From Bacteroidota bacterium (GTDB taxonomy: Bacteria > Bacteroidota > Bacteroidia > Flavobacteriales > Flavobacteriaceae): a stretch of 15,478 nucleotides of DNA. Position numbers and translations under genes: made by a program. The notes beneath the pieces were generated by a model, which saw only the letters and a list, made by a program, of their open reading frames with translations, searched no databases and was not told the DNA's origin. Below, piece after piece: positions 1 to 7,818 of this stretch. How positions within the stretch are numbered: the first letter of the stretch is position 1; every line of letters begins with the position of its first letter. The stretch spans positions 1 to 15,478 of the forward strand of contig JAEWLN010000002.1 in the NCBI GenBank assembly GCA_023457535.1, in the 5' to 3' direction.

Positions 1-1
1 T

Positions 2-175
2 CATTTCCTCGTTAGGCGGAGCGATGCTAATGGCTTTAGTTTCTACGGTGTATTTGTCCGGATGCCAGTGTTCGCGGTGGTTCATCATAATGCCCGACAG
101 CGCAAACGAAATTATAAGTCCAACATAAAAATAGCCCAGGTCGCGGTGCAGGTTGCGGATAAGTTGCTGTTTCAT
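2..175 (-). CDS. PepSY-associated membrane protein, N-terminal fragment
   Basis: The open reading frame begins with ATG at 175 (minus strand) and runs off the left window edge, giving about 58 residues. It starts MKQQLIRNLHRDLGYFYVGL and has one hydrophobic helix at about residues 13-30, then a His-rich stretch (MMNHREHWHPD). In the PepSY-associated transmembrane family, such proteins often sit beside TonB-dependent siderophore receptors and are thought to act in inner-membrane iron or siderophore handling, including reduction. Here its ATG follows the receptor stop codon by only two bases, so the two are almost certainly co-transcribed. The family call rests on the N-terminal helix pattern and the neighbour. 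The rest of the protein is outside the window. Confidence 0.6.
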   Translation of the reverse strand, partial: MKQQLIRNLHRDLGYFYVGLIISFALSGIMMNHREHWHPDKYTVETKAISIAPPNEEM

Positions 176-177
176 GG

Positions 178-2364
178 CTAAAACTTGTATTTAAGCGTCG
201 CAATTACCTGACGCGGTGCAATAGGGTTGATGCTGTAATTTTCGTGGACATTGTAATTGAGTACATTGCCAACGTTGGACAATTTACAAAGCAACGACAC
301 TTTACGCCATTCATAACCCGCCGAGAGGTCTACAGACGTGTAACCTTCAAGCGGAATCGACCGGTCAGGAACGGTTTGCCCGATGGTATTGTTCCATCCG
401 CCCAGACGATCGCCGATGTAATTGGCAATCGCGCCGCAGGAAATGCCTTTGAGCAGTCCGCCCGGAACGGTGTAGAACGCGCTCAGGTTGGCCGTGTTTA
501 CAGGAGTGCGCACGATGCGGTCGCCTTGTATGAAACTGCCGGTAAGCCCCGAAGTTTTCGTATAACGCATATCGTTGTAGCTGTAACCTGCCATGAGGTT
601 CAAACCGTCGATAGGTTTGGCAGAAAAATCGACCTCAATTCCTTTGCTCGTGGTTTCGCCGCTGAGCACTTTAATGTTGGTGTTCGTATTGATGGTGCCA
701 TCGGCGTTGAATTGCGCCATTTGTGCCAGATTGCTGTTGACGATCTGATACAGCGTCACGTTGGCCGTAAGCAATCCGTCCAGAAATTCGTTCTTGATAC
801 CGGCTTCATACTGGTCGATAATGGACGGCTCGAGTGTTTCGTTCGATACGGTCACGCCGGTGTTTGGCGTAAACGAATTGGCGTAGCTCGCAAACAACGA
901 CATGCTTTTTACCGGCTGGAACACCAACCCGATCTTAGGCGAAAATGCAACATCTTGTTGGTAGCGCTCTTCTTTGACAGTGTTGGCCACCAGGTCATAT
1001 GCGTCGGGCTGCGACTCCTGCCATGACCAACGCACACCGGCGAGTACTTTTATTTTTTCCGACACCGAAATCAAATCCTGAACGTAAACGCCAAAACGGT
1101 TGGCCTCGGTCTTGACGATTTTCGTAGCGGGCGCAAACGGGATGTCGGTGCGTTGTACGAACAGCTGCGGGAAAAACACGTTGATCATGTCGTACGTGGC
1201 CGGATCGTATTTAAAAGTATAGGTTTGCGCAAAAGAGTGCTCGAAATCCACGCCGGTAAACAATTGATGCTTGATTTTTCCGGTGTTGAAATGGCCCTGC
1301 AGGCTCAACTGCTGGCCAACAATCTGGTCCTGGTTGCGGTTTTTACCAAGCGGACGGTTCCAGTCACCGTTTTCGAGCGGCTGGATGCGCTCGGTTCCTT
1401 CAGAGGTGCGCTTGTAATTCTGGAACGAAGTGGCAAATCCAAGCTTCCAGTTTTCGCTGAACTTGTGCGTGAGCAATCCGGAAACTGATGCCTGGCGCGT
1501 CTGACCATTCGACCATAACGCCCCAAGGTAAGTGTTGCGCGGCACATCGGCGATCGTTCTTCCTGATACGCCCGTTCCAAAATCCGGGGTCCAATCGTCA
1601 TGCAGGTAATCGGCCTGCAATAAAATTTCAGTTTTGCTGCTGGCTTTAAAAAGCACCGACGGATTGACATAGTAACGCTCGCGTTCCACCACATCGCGGA
1701 AACTACCGGCGTTTTCATACGTTCCGACAAAGCGGTAAGCGATCGTATTATTGAGCGGGCCATACACATCCACAGACGGTTTGTACAGCGAATAACTGCC
1801 CGCCTGCATCGCAATTTCACCACCGTGCACGAACATCGGCGATTTGGTCACCATGTTCACAATCCCGCCCGGCGTAACATTGCCGTACAGCAATGCCGAA
1901 GAACCTTTGAGGATCTCTACCTTTTCGAGCGACGCCACCTCAGGCATTGCGCCGTTGCTGGTGCGGAAACCGTTTTTAAACATATTGTTGGCGGACATGT
2001 CGTAACCGCGCGAATAGAACGTTTCCTGCGCGCCGCCGCGTGCGGAAGCTACGTACACGCCATTGGCATTCTTGACCACGTCACTGAGACGCAAAACCTG
2101 TTGCTGTTGGAGGATTTCATTGCCGATCACTTGTATGCTTTGCGGCAGATCCATTGGTTTGATACCCGATTTGAGCACCGACATCGGCTTTGGACCTTGC
2201 GCCGTGATGTTGATTTGTTGCAACAGTTGGCGTTTGTTTTTAACGGTATCGTTTATGTTGAAAAACGCGTCGAGCTCAGCATCGGTAAGTGAAGCGGTAT
2301 CCTGAGCCTGCGCCGTTTGTAGCGTGAGCAGGAAAAACCCTGCCAGAAGTAAAGGTTTGTGCAT
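178..2364 (-). CDS. TonB-dependent siderophore-type outer membrane receptor
   Basis: This is a 728-residue outer membrane receptor that should import a ferric siderophore using TonB energy. A signal peptide spans residues 1-20 with the cut after AQA. A plug domain covers about 60-175 and includes the typical stretches LPQSIQVIG, YSRGYDM and VEILKGSSALLYG, followed by GGIVNMVTKSP. The remainder is a beta barrel ending in an aromatic residue (ATLKYKF), the usual signal for outer membrane insertion. A possible TonB box lies near QQINITA, residues 49-55. The N-terminal carboxypeptidase-like domain common in Bacteroidota receptors is not apparent. The PepSY-type gene follows directly, and an iron-regulator-like palindrome lies upstream, both supporting iron uptake. 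The particular siderophore cannot be told from the sequence. Confidence 0.9.
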   Translation of the reverse strand: MHKPLLLAGFFLLTLQTAQAQDTASLTDAELDAFFNINDTVKNKRQLLQQINITAQGPKPMSVLKSGIKPMDLPQSIQVIGNEILQQQQVLRLSDVVKNANGVYVASARGGAQETFYSRGYDMSANNMFKNGFRTSNGAMPEVASLEKVEILKGSSALLYGNVTPGGIVNMVTKSPMFVHGGEIAMQAGSYSLYKPSVDVYGPLNNTIAYRFVGTYENAGSFRDVVERERYYVNPSVLFKASSKTEILLQADYLHDDWTPDFGTGVSGRTIADVPRNTYLGALWSNGQTRQASVSGLLTHKFSENWKLGFATSFQNYKRTSEGTERIQPLENGDWNRPLGKNRNQDQIVGQQLSLQGHFNTGKIKHQLFTGVDFEHSFAQTYTFKYDPATYDMINVFFPQLFVQRTDIPFAPATKIVKTEANRFGVYVQDLISVSEKIKVLAGVRWSWQESQPDAYDLVANTVKEERYQQDVAFSPKIGLVFQPVKSMSLFASYANSFTPNTGVTVSNETLEPSIIDQYEAGIKNEFLDGLLTANVTLYQIVNSNLAQMAQFNADGTINTNTNIKVLSGETTSKGIEVDFSAKPIDGLNLMAGYSYNDMRYTKTSGLTGSFIQGDRIVRTPVNTANLSAFYTVPGGLLKGISCGAIANYIGDRLGGWNNTIGQTVPDRSIPLEGYTSVDLSAGYEWRKVSLLCKLSNVGNVLNYNVHENYSINPIAPRQVIATLKYKF

Positions 2365-2388
2365 TGTTGAGAATCTTTAGAGACGGTG

Positions 2389-2419
2389 CAAAAGTAAGCG
2401 CCGCATTTGAATTGCGCAA
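2389..2419 (-). promoter_or_regulatory. Bacteroidota-type promoter of the TonB-dependent receptor
   Basis: On the minus strand a TTG at 2419-2417 is followed after 20 bases by TACTTTTG at 2396-2389, which fits the TAnnTTTG -7 consensus exactly. Transcription would start about 20 bases before the ATG at 2364. No Shine-Dalgarno sequence is evident, as is usual in this phylum. Confidence 0.6.
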
Positions 2420-2421
2420 GC

Positions 2422-2438
2422 TTATTTAGAATAAATAA
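2422..2438. promoter_or_regulatory. Iron-regulator-like palindrome (Fur or DtxR type operator)
   Basis: The sequence TTATTTAGAATAAATAA is a perfect 7-base inverted repeat around a 3-base centre. It ends three bases upstream of the -33 TTG of the receptor promoter. AT-rich palindromes of this kind in front of siderophore receptors are commonly Fur or DtxR-family sites. The specific regulator is inferred from the gene served, not from the sequence. Confidence 0.45.
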
Positions 2439-2452
2439 AAATAAAAATTACT

Positions 2453-2479
2453 ATCGGACTGATTCTCAATTCGTCCGAT
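2453..2479 (-). terminator. Rho-independent terminator after the VOC gene
   Basis: ATCGGAC at 2453-2459 pairs with GTCCGAT at 2473-2479 around a 13-base loop. On the minus strand the hairpin is followed by AGTAATTTTTATTTTTA. It lies about 30 bases after the stop codon of the VOC-family gene and separates it from the receptor promoter. Confidence 0.55.
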
Positions 2480-2510
2480 TAGAAAAAAAATGCCGCCCTA
2501 ATATCCCGAT

Positions 2511-2930
2511 TCAATAATCGTAGTTGACCATCCAATGGATCCCGAACTTGTCGGTCAACATGCCAAAATACGCGCCCCAAAACGTCTTATCGAGCGGCAT
2601 TGAGATGGTTCCGCCTTGGGAGAGGCCGTTAAATAGCTTTTGGGCCTCGGCCTCGCTTGAAGTGTTGATCGAAATCGACACATTGGACCCGAATTGCGCC
2701 GTTTGGCCAAAATGTTCATTGGCGTCGCTGCCCATGAGCGTGGTTTCAGCGCTGATCGGAAGCGAAACGTGCATGATCAGATCGGCTACGTCATCAGGCA
2801 GCGGGTGCTCAGTGGGCATGTCCTTGAATTTGCCGATATACGCATAATCACCGCCAAAAACCGATTTATAAAAGTCGAACGCCTCGGCGCAATTGCCATT
2901 GAAGGTCAGGTACGGATTGATTTGTGCCAT
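2511..2930 (-). CDS. VOC-family protein of the PhnB/YjdN type
   Basis: The 139-residue product matches the glyoxalase/bleomycin-resistance (VOC) fold in its PhnB/YjdN branch, often labelled 3-demethylubiquinone-9 3-methyltransferase-like. Recognisable stretches are the opening PYLTFNGNCAEAFDFYKSVF, the central MHVSLPISAETTLMGSD, and the closing WGAYFGMLTDKFGIHWMVNY. Length is normal for the family and there is no signal peptide, so it should be cytoplasmic. The substrate is unknown, and members of this branch generally lack a proven reaction. Its ATG overlaps the stop codon of the preceding lipoprotein gene (TAATG), which suggests translational coupling. The family call is firm; the function is not. 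Confidence 0.85.
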   Translation of the reverse strand: MAQINPYLTFNGNCAEAFDFYKSVFGGDYAYIGKFKDMPTEHPLPDDVADLIMHVSLPISAETTLMGSDANEHFGQTAQFGSNVSISINTSSEAEAQKLFNGLSQGGTISMPLDKTFWGAYFGMLTDKFGIHWMVNYDY

Positions 2931-3421
2931 TATTGGTTTGTTTTTTCTGCCGTTTTGGACATCGGGAATTGTTCGGATACCGGTTTGCCTTGTTGCGTAC
3001 CGGAAATCTGCGCTACCATGCTGTCATTGCGGATCAGGTTATACGTAATTTTTTTCGGATAATCATGCGCCGGATTTTCGAAAACCAGTTGGCTGGCCGT
3101 GCCGCTGGTAAGCTTGAACGCCACGGGTAAATCCCCGTTCTGGCCCGCCACGGTGACCGTATAAAGTAAATCGCCTTTGTTTTCAGACAGTACGATGGTC
3201 TCGGCAAAAAGCGTGTCCTTTGCTTTAATAAAGTAACTTTGGCCGGCATAAGTGCTGTCGTTTGTTTTTTGCCAGCTTTCGGTAAGCTGGCCCTGAGCGG
3301 TTTTGTGTCCCCAGTTGCCGAGCAGCCACTGAGCGCTGTCGATCTGGTGCACGGGGGTCTCTTTTTGTTTGGTGCACGAAACGGTCATTGCGGCCGCAAG
3401 CACCACTGTCATTATTTTCAT
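2930..3421 (-). CDS. DUF6265-like lipoprotein
   Basis: From the ATG at 3421 the product has 163 residues and begins MKIMTVVLAAAMTVSCTKQK, a lipoprotein-type signal with the lipid-carrying cysteine at residue 16. The box (MTVSC) is slightly off consensus because Thr is at -3. An in-frame ATG at 3448 would add nine residues ahead of the charged start of the signal peptide, so the shorter form is preferred. The mature part contains LLGNWGHKTAQGQLTESWQK and FENPAHDYPKKITYN, patterns seen in DUF6265 proteins, which are small beta-rich domains of unknown role. Its stop codon overlaps the ATG of the VOC-family gene, so the two form a coupled pair. No function can be assigned beyond an envelope location. 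Confidence 0.75.
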   Translation of the reverse strand: MKIMTVVLAAAMTVSCTKQKETPVHQIDSAQWLLGNWGHKTAQGQLTESWQKTNDSTYAGQSYFIKAKDTLFAETIVLSENKGDLLYTVTVAGQNGDLPVAFKLTSGTASQLVFENPAHDYPKKITYNLIRNDSMVAQISGTQQGKPVSEQFPMSKTAEKTNQ

Positions 3422-3601
3422 ATCGGATATTTTAGCCGATGCCAACATCGGAATGTAAAAAAACGATTTTTATCCCAGATTCAAAAATTGTCCGTTAAAA
3501 TCGATATACGAACTTTTATGCGTATAACCAAATAAAGGCGATAATCCTTATCTATTTCGATCAGTCGGAATTAACAAAATTACAGCAAACGGCCAGGCGC
3601 A

Positions 3602-3628
3602 TTGATTCAACATTTTTTGCTAAATTTG
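3602..3628 (+). promoter_or_regulatory. Promoter of prfA
   Basis: TTG at 3602-3604 is followed after 16 bases by TAAATTTG at 3621-3628, matching the TAnnTTTG -7 consensus. The spacing is slightly short. A start near 3633 would give a leader of about 15 bases before the ATG at 3648. Confidence 0.5.
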
Positions 3629-3647
3629 CGCCTCCAAATACAGCAAC

Positions 3648-4724
3648 ATGTTAGACAGGCTACAGATTGTAAAACAGCGCTTCGATGAAATCTCGGATCT
3701 GATCATCCAACCCGAGGTCATCGCCGACCAAAAGCGCTACGTACAACTTAACAAAGAATACAAAGACCTCAAGGCGTTGTCCGAAAAGCGCGACGAACTC
3801 GTTAACCTGATGGGCAACATCAACGAGGCCAACGAAATCATAGCCGATGGGAGCGACCCGGAAATGGTCGAAATGGCACGCATGCAACTCGACGAGGCCA
3901 AGGACAAACTGCCTGCGCTCGAAGAGGAAATCAAATTCATGCTCATTCCAAAGGATCCTGAGGACGCCAAGAACGTTATGGTCGAGATCCGCGCCGGGAC
4001 AGGCGGCGACGAGGCGTCGATCTTTGCAGGCGACCTTTACCGCATGTACACCAAATATTGTGAAAACAAAGGCTGGCGCACTTCAGTGGTGGATTTGAGC
4101 GAAGGCACATCGGGCGGATTCAAGGAAATTATTTTTGAGGTGACGGGCGAGGACGTATACGGCACGCTCAAATTCGAAGCCGGCGTGCACCGCGTGCAGC
4201 GCGTTCCCCAAACCGAAACCCAGGGGCGCATCCACACCTCGGCGGCCACGGTTATGGTATTGCCTGAAGCGGAAGAGTTTGACGTACAAGTGGATATGAA
4301 CGATGTGCGCGTAGACTTTTTCTGTTCATCAGGTCCGGGCGGACAATCGGTCAACACGACCAAGTCTGCGGTGCGGCTTACGCACATCCCGACAGGACTC
4401 GTTGCCCAATGCCAGGACGAAAAATCACAGCACAAGAACAAAGACAAAGCCCTTTCGGTCCTGCGTTCGCGCCTATACGAAATGGAATTGGCCAAAAAGC
4501 AGGAGGAAGATGCCAAAAAGCGTTCTTCGCAGGTGTCTTCGGGCGACCGTTCTGCCAAGATACGCACGTACAATTATCCGCAGGGACGCGTGACCGATCA
4601 CCGCATCGGGCTTACGCTTTACGATCTGGACGGCGTGATGAACGGCGGCGTACAAAAGCTGATCGACGAGCTGCAGCTGGTCAACAATACTGAAAAGCTC
4701 AAAGAGGCGAGCGAGGTTTTTTGA
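3648..4724 (+). CDS. prfA: Peptide chain release factor 1
   Basis: The 358-residue product is release factor 1, which recognises UAA and UAG stop codons in the ribosomal A site and triggers release of the finished protein. The peptidyl-tRNA hydrolysis motif GGQ is at residues 231-233 within SSGPGGQSVNTTKSAVRLTH. The tripeptide reading the stop codon is PQT at 187-189 (PxT, as in RF1; RF2 has SPF). An N-terminal helical domain covers about 1-110. Length is standard for RF1. The ATG at 3648 follows a good Bacteroidota promoter. A strong terminator follows the gene, so it is probably a single-gene transcript, with pyrF downstream under its own promoter. Confidence 0.97.
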   Translation: MLDRLQIVKQRFDEISDLIIQPEVIADQKRYVQLNKEYKDLKALSEKRDELVNLMGNINEANEIIADGSDPEMVEMARMQLDEAKDKLPALEEEIKFMLIPKDPEDAKNVMVEIRAGTGGDEASIFAGDLYRMYTKYCENKGWRTSVVDLSEGTSGGFKEIIFEVTGEDVYGTLKFEAGVHRVQRVPQTETQGRIHTSAATVMVLPEAEEFDVQVDMNDVRVDFFCSSGPGGQSVNTTKSAVRLTHIPTGLVAQCQDEKSQHKNKDKALSVLRSRLYEMELAKKQEEDAKKRSSQVSSGDRSAKIRTYNYPQGRVTDHRIGLTLYDLDGVMNGGVQKLIDELQLVNNTEKLKEASEVF

Positions 4725-4743
4725 TCGTCGCCTTTTTACGCAC

Positions 4744-4770
4744 AGCCGGATTGATGTCCGGCTTTTTTTT
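4744..4770 (+). terminator. Strong intrinsic terminator after prfA
   Basis: AGCCGGA (4744-4750) and TCCGGCT (4757-4763) form a perfect 7-base stem with a 6-base loop, followed by an unbroken run of T to 4770. It lies about 20 bases after the prfA stop codon. Confidence 0.9.
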
Positions 4771-4854
4771 GCCCGCGGGTCATCGGAAACAGTCGGGATT
4801 TGAGCCATGGAACGTTTAAATTGGTCCGGATTACGTGGAAAAGAACGCATCCGG

Positions 4855-4887
4855 TTGCCCGAAATTGCACCCAAAAGGCTATCTTTG
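4855..4887 (+). promoter_or_regulatory. Promoter of pyrF, nearly leaderless
   Basis: TTG at 4855-4857 is followed after 22 bases by TATCTTTG at 4880-4887, an exact TAnnTTTG match. The pyrF ATG at 4892 begins only five bases after this element, about where transcription should start, so the mRNA would have almost no leader. Confidence 0.5.
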
Positions 4888-4891
4888 CGAT

Positions 4892-5710
4892 ATGACGACA
4901 CAACAGCTTATATCCCAGATTGGCGAAAAACAATCTTTTTTGTGCATCGGACTTGATGTAGACCTTGATAAAATTCCCGCACACCTGTCCAATGCCGAAT
5001 TCCCGATTTTTGAATTCAACAAAGCCATTATCGACGCCACGCACGATCTGGCTGTGGCCTATAAACCCAACACCGCTTTTTATGAAGCTTACGGCCTCAA
5101 AGGTTGGCAATCTTTGCAAAAAACGATTCAATACCTGAACGAAAATTACCCGCAAATTTTTACGATCGCCGATGCCAAGCGCGGAGACATCGGCAATACG
5201 TCGAGCCGCTACGCCAAAGCATTTTTTGAAGATTTGAACTTCGACTCGGTTACCGTGGCACCTTACATGGGACGCGACTCGGTAGAGCCGTTCCTGGAAT
5301 TTGAGGACAAGCACACCATTATGCTTGCGCTGACGTCAAACCCGGGCGCGGCGGATTTCCAGACTTTGGATACCGGTGCGCACCAATTGTACGAGCAAGT
5401 GATCCAAACATCCAAAACTTGGCGCAATGCACACAACCTGATGTATGTGGTAGGGGCTACAAAGGCCGAATATCTGGCCGAAATCCGGCAATTGCTGCCC
5501 GATAGTTTCTTTCTGGTTCCAGGCATCGGCGCTCAGGGCGGAAGTCTTGCGGAAGTTTGCCAATACGGCATGAACAAAAATGTCGGATTGCTGGTCAACT
5601 CTTCACGCGCGATAATTTACGCGGGCCACGGCGATGATTTTGCAGACAAGGCGCGTCTGGAAGCCATGGCGATACAGCAGCAAATGGCGCAAATCTTACT
5701 CGGCCGGTAA
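4892..5710 (+). CDS. pyrF: Orotidine 5'-phosphate decarboxylase
   Basis: The 272-residue enzyme converts orotidine 5'-phosphate to UMP, the last step of de novo pyrimidine synthesis, in the cytoplasm. It belongs to the longer (type 2) branch. The catalytic signature DAKRGDIGNT is at residues 94-103, with the Asp-Lys-Asp set at D94, K96 and D99, and an upstream lysine at K58 in AYKPNTAF. The phosphate-binding end includes LVPGIGAQGG. An in-frame ATG at 4835 would add 19 residues (MEKNASGCPKLHPKGYLCD) unlike the family and would start upstream of the promoter -33 element, so the ATG at 4892 is chosen. The last 15 bases overlap the end of the convergent lipase gene. Confidence 0.95.
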   Translation: MTTQQLISQIGEKQSFLCIGLDVDLDKIPAHLSNAEFPIFEFNKAIIDATHDLAVAYKPNTAFYEAYGLKGWQSLQKTIQYLNENYPQIFTIADAKRGDIGNTSSRYAKAFFEDLNFDSVTVAPYMGRDSVEPFLEFEDKHTIMLALTSNPGAADFQTLDTGAHQLYEQVIQTSKTWRNAHNLMYVVGATKAEYLAEIRQLLPDSFFLVPGIGAQGGSLAEVCQYGMNKNVGLLVNSSRAIIYAGHGDDFADKARLEAMAIQQQMAQILLGR

Positions 5711-6787
5711 TTTATCGAGCAGGTATAGGTACGCCAGCAAGCTGTGGTGCTGGAAAATCTTGGATTTATCGTCCGGAAATTTTTGGTAATAGGCCTGGTC
5801 GGGATTCAGTACGATCATATTGCCGCACCGCATGTAATTGTTCGAATCGTAAAATTCCTCCGGACTTTTGTATCCCGGAACGTTTTTTTCAACCATGCGC
5901 GAGGCGATCTTTCCGAGGTATAACTGGTACTTTCGCAACGCTTTTTTATTCGGGCGTGTGAGTTGCCCGTGCATGAACGTCATGAGTTTGTTTTGCGGGA
6001 ACGGCAGTTTTTTTAGCTTGCTTTTCGCCTCGGTGAACGGATTGACCGTGTTGAAATCCTCGACCACCTGAATCGTAACGGGAACTTCCGGAACCCAGTC
6101 TGCGGCGTTGACCACGCTGTACGACCAACCCATTTGCGTGGATGCCTCATAATCATAGGCGAAATACAGATTGCCCGGCTTGGGCGCTGCGCTGCAATAG
6201 GTTTTCCATACAATGTCCTTGGGCAACACTCCGGTTTTTTGGTAATGTTTAAGTTGGGCGGTAATGAAGTAACCCAAGGCCGCGCCCTGGCTATGTCCGA
6301 AAATCATGAACGCGCGGAATCCTTTGGCGTATTGCTCCTTTACCTTGGGCAATATATCGGTCAGCAGATAGGCGCTTGACAAAGCCCATCCGACGTGAAC
6401 GGCCGCCCTGGGATTATCGGCAAAATGATAGTCGAATTTTAAAGTATCGTTGAGTTGCAGTTGCCCGACGGCCGGAATCATCGCCGCGTAAAAATTTGCC
6501 ATCCAGCTTACTTTGCTGCTGGCCGTACCGCGCAGGCAAATCACCGAATGGGTATGGTTTTCATAAAGTTCCCATTGGTTTTCCATCCCGATGACCTTTG
6601 ATCTGTAAATGGTGCGGTAGACGGTGCTTTCCGGAATCCCTTTGTAGATCATACTGTCGCCCCAACACGAAAAGGCCCGCAACAGCTGTCGGTATTCCTC
6701 TTTGTCAAAGCCGGGCCGCAATGGTTTTGGAGATTGCGCCGAAGCGATGGCAGTGGCCAGAAGGAGCAGGGTAAAAAGCCTTTTCAT
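5696..6787 (-). CDS. Secreted class 3 lipase-like hydrolase
   Basis: The 363-residue protein has a signal peptide (MKRLFTLLLLATAIASAQ) and the alpha/beta-hydrolase features of the lipase class 3 family. The nucleophile elbow GHSQG puts the catalytic serine at S166. An RGT at 86-88 fits the oxyanion region. D230 in NAADWVPEVP and His347 or His348 in FQHHSLLAYLY are the likely partners of the triad. It should be exported to the periplasm or beyond. Its substrate, presumably an acyl ester, is unknown. The gene runs toward pyrF and their 3' ends overlap by 15 bases. No clear TAnnTTTG promoter was found in the short divergent region upstream. Confidence 0.8.
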   Translation of the reverse strand: MKRLFTLLLLATAIASAQSPKPLRPGFDKEEYRQLLRAFSCWGDSMIYKGIPESTVYRTIYRSKVIGMENQWELYENHTHSVICLRGTASSKVSWMANFYAAMIPAVGQLQLNDTLKFDYHFADNPRAAVHVGWALSSAYLLTDILPKVKEQYAKGFRAFMIFGHSQGAALGYFITAQLKHYQKTGVLPKDIVWKTYCSAAPKPGNLYFAYDYEASTQMGWSYSVVNAADWVPEVPVTIQVVEDFNTVNPFTEAKSKLKKLPFPQNKLMTFMHGQLTRPNKKALRKYQLYLGKIASRMVEKNVPGYKSPEEFYDSNNYMRCGNMIVLNPDQAYYQKFPDDKSKIFQHHSLLAYLYLLDKLPAE

Positions 6788-6867
6788 TGCGGGATTTATT
6801 TTTATTTAAAATTATTGCAATTGCTTATTTTAGCATTTACAGCATTTTAACAATTAAGTTACAAATT

Positions 6868-7668
6868 ATGCACACTTCGATGCACGACCAGATGGGCCAC
6901 CTTGTTGAATTCGACCGCGTTCCGCTTCGGATCGTGTCGCTTGTGCCGTCGCAGACCGAATTGTTGTGCGACCTCGGACTCGAGCGGAACATCGTTGGCG
7001 TGACGAAATTTTGCGTGCATCCGTATTACATCAAATCGGTAAGCGCCGTTGTGGGCGGAACCAAAAAGGTCCACCTGGACAAAATCGCGGCGCTCGCCCC
7101 CGATATCATCATCTGTAACAAAGAAGAAAACACTCCTGATATGGTTGACGCGCTGCGTGCCATTGGCCCGGTTTGGGTTACCGATGTGCGCTCACTGCCT
7201 GACAATGCGCAAATGATTTCCGATTTTGGCCAATTGTTCAACAAACGCACCGAGGCAAAAAAGTGGAACGACAAAATCGCATCGGCCTATAGCGCGTTTG
7301 TGCAGTATATGCACGGGAGGCCGCATCGGAAAACCGCCTATTTTATTTGGAAAAAACCGTGGATGGTTGCCGGAAGCGACACCTTCATCGACCAAATGCT
7401 GGCGTTGAACCATTTTGACAACATTTACGCAGGGCAGGGGCGGTATCCTGAGATTGAATTGCGCAAAATCCGGCTGGCAGGCGATCCGGAACTGGTGCTG
7501 TTGTCCTCCGAGCCGTATCCGTTCAGGGAACAGGATGCTTTTGAGATTGGACGCTTTACGCACCACGCCAAAACGGTATTTGTAAACGGAGAGATGTTCT
7601 CGTGGTACGGAAGCCGGCTGCACAAGGCTTTTGGGTACTTTAGACAATTGCATGAACGCATCGGATAG
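6868..7668 (+). CDS. Helical-backbone metal receptor (BtuF-like substrate-binding protein)
   Basis: From the ATG at 6868 the product has 266 residues. The stretch RIVSLVPSQTELLCDLGL (21-38), then NIVGVTKFCVHP and VVGGTKKVHLDKIAALAPDIII, is typical of the periplasmic-binding type 2 / helical backbone metal receptor family (BtuF, FhuD and relatives), which bind cobalamin, haem or ferric siderophores. There is no signal peptide with this start. A TTG at 6787 would add 27 residues including a hydrophobic stretch, but that DNA is the AT-rich divergent promoter region. No ABC permease or ATPase lies beside it. The ligand is unproven; cobalamin is the usual annotation. A terminator follows directly. 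Confidence 0.8.
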   Translation: MHTSMHDQMGHLVEFDRVPLRIVSLVPSQTELLCDLGLERNIVGVTKFCVHPYYIKSVSAVVGGTKKVHLDKIAALAPDIIICNKEENTPDMVDALRAIGPVWVTDVRSLPDNAQMISDFGQLFNKRTEAKKWNDKIASAYSAFVQYMHGRPHRKTAYFIWKKPWMVAGSDTFIDQMLALNHFDNIYAGQGRYPEIELRKIRLAGDPELVLLSSEPYPFREQDAFEIGRFTHHAKTVFVNGEMFSWYGSRLHKAFGYFRQLHERIG

Positions 7669-7669
7669 G

Positions 7670-7712
7670 CAAAAAAAAACCGACGATTCTTTCAAACCGT
7701 CGGCATTTTTTA
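7670..7712. terminator. Bidirectional intrinsic terminator
   Basis: CCGACG (7680-7685) and CGTCGG (7698-7703) form a perfect 6-base stem with a 12-base loop. A run of nine A precedes it (7671-7679) and a run of T follows it (7706-7712), so it can stop transcription from the BtuF-like gene on the plus strand and from the DUF4197 gene or a small RNA on the minus strand. Confidence 0.75.
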
Positions 7713-7750
7713 ACTAACTCTAAACCAAATAATAAAAACCTTTTATTACC
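7670..7750 (-). ncRNA. Possible small RNA ending at the shared terminator
   Basis: On the minus strand CACCTTTG (7761-7754) resembles the TAnnTTTG -7 element with one mismatch, and a TTG lies 15 bases upstream (7779-7777), which is short. A start near 7749 would yield about 80 nucleotides ending in the GC hairpin with a T9 tail. The segment has no coding capacity beyond a four-codon ATG frame (MPTV). No RNA family was recognised, and it could simply be the 3' untranslated region of the DUF4197 gene. Confidence 0.3.
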
Positions 7751-7818
7751 CTACAAAGGTGCAATAAATTTTTGAGCAAAAGTGTTAAGGATTAGTTATT
7801 TATGCGTTTGTTCAGGTG

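Noticed and set aside
1305..1823. 172-residue minus-strand frame inside the TonB-dependent receptor
   Set aside because: It overlaps a clear receptor gene in another frame, has Arg/Cys-rich composition typical of a shadow frame, and has no recognisable domain.
3422..3448. Upstream ATG for the DUF6265-like lipoprotein
   Set aside because: It would add nine residues ahead of the positively charged start of a lipoprotein signal peptide; the ATG at 3421 gives a normal signal.
5696..5710. Antisense regulation by the overlapping pyrF and lipase 3' ends
   Set aside because: A 15-base convergent overlap is common in compact genomes, and nothing else in the sequence points to regulation.
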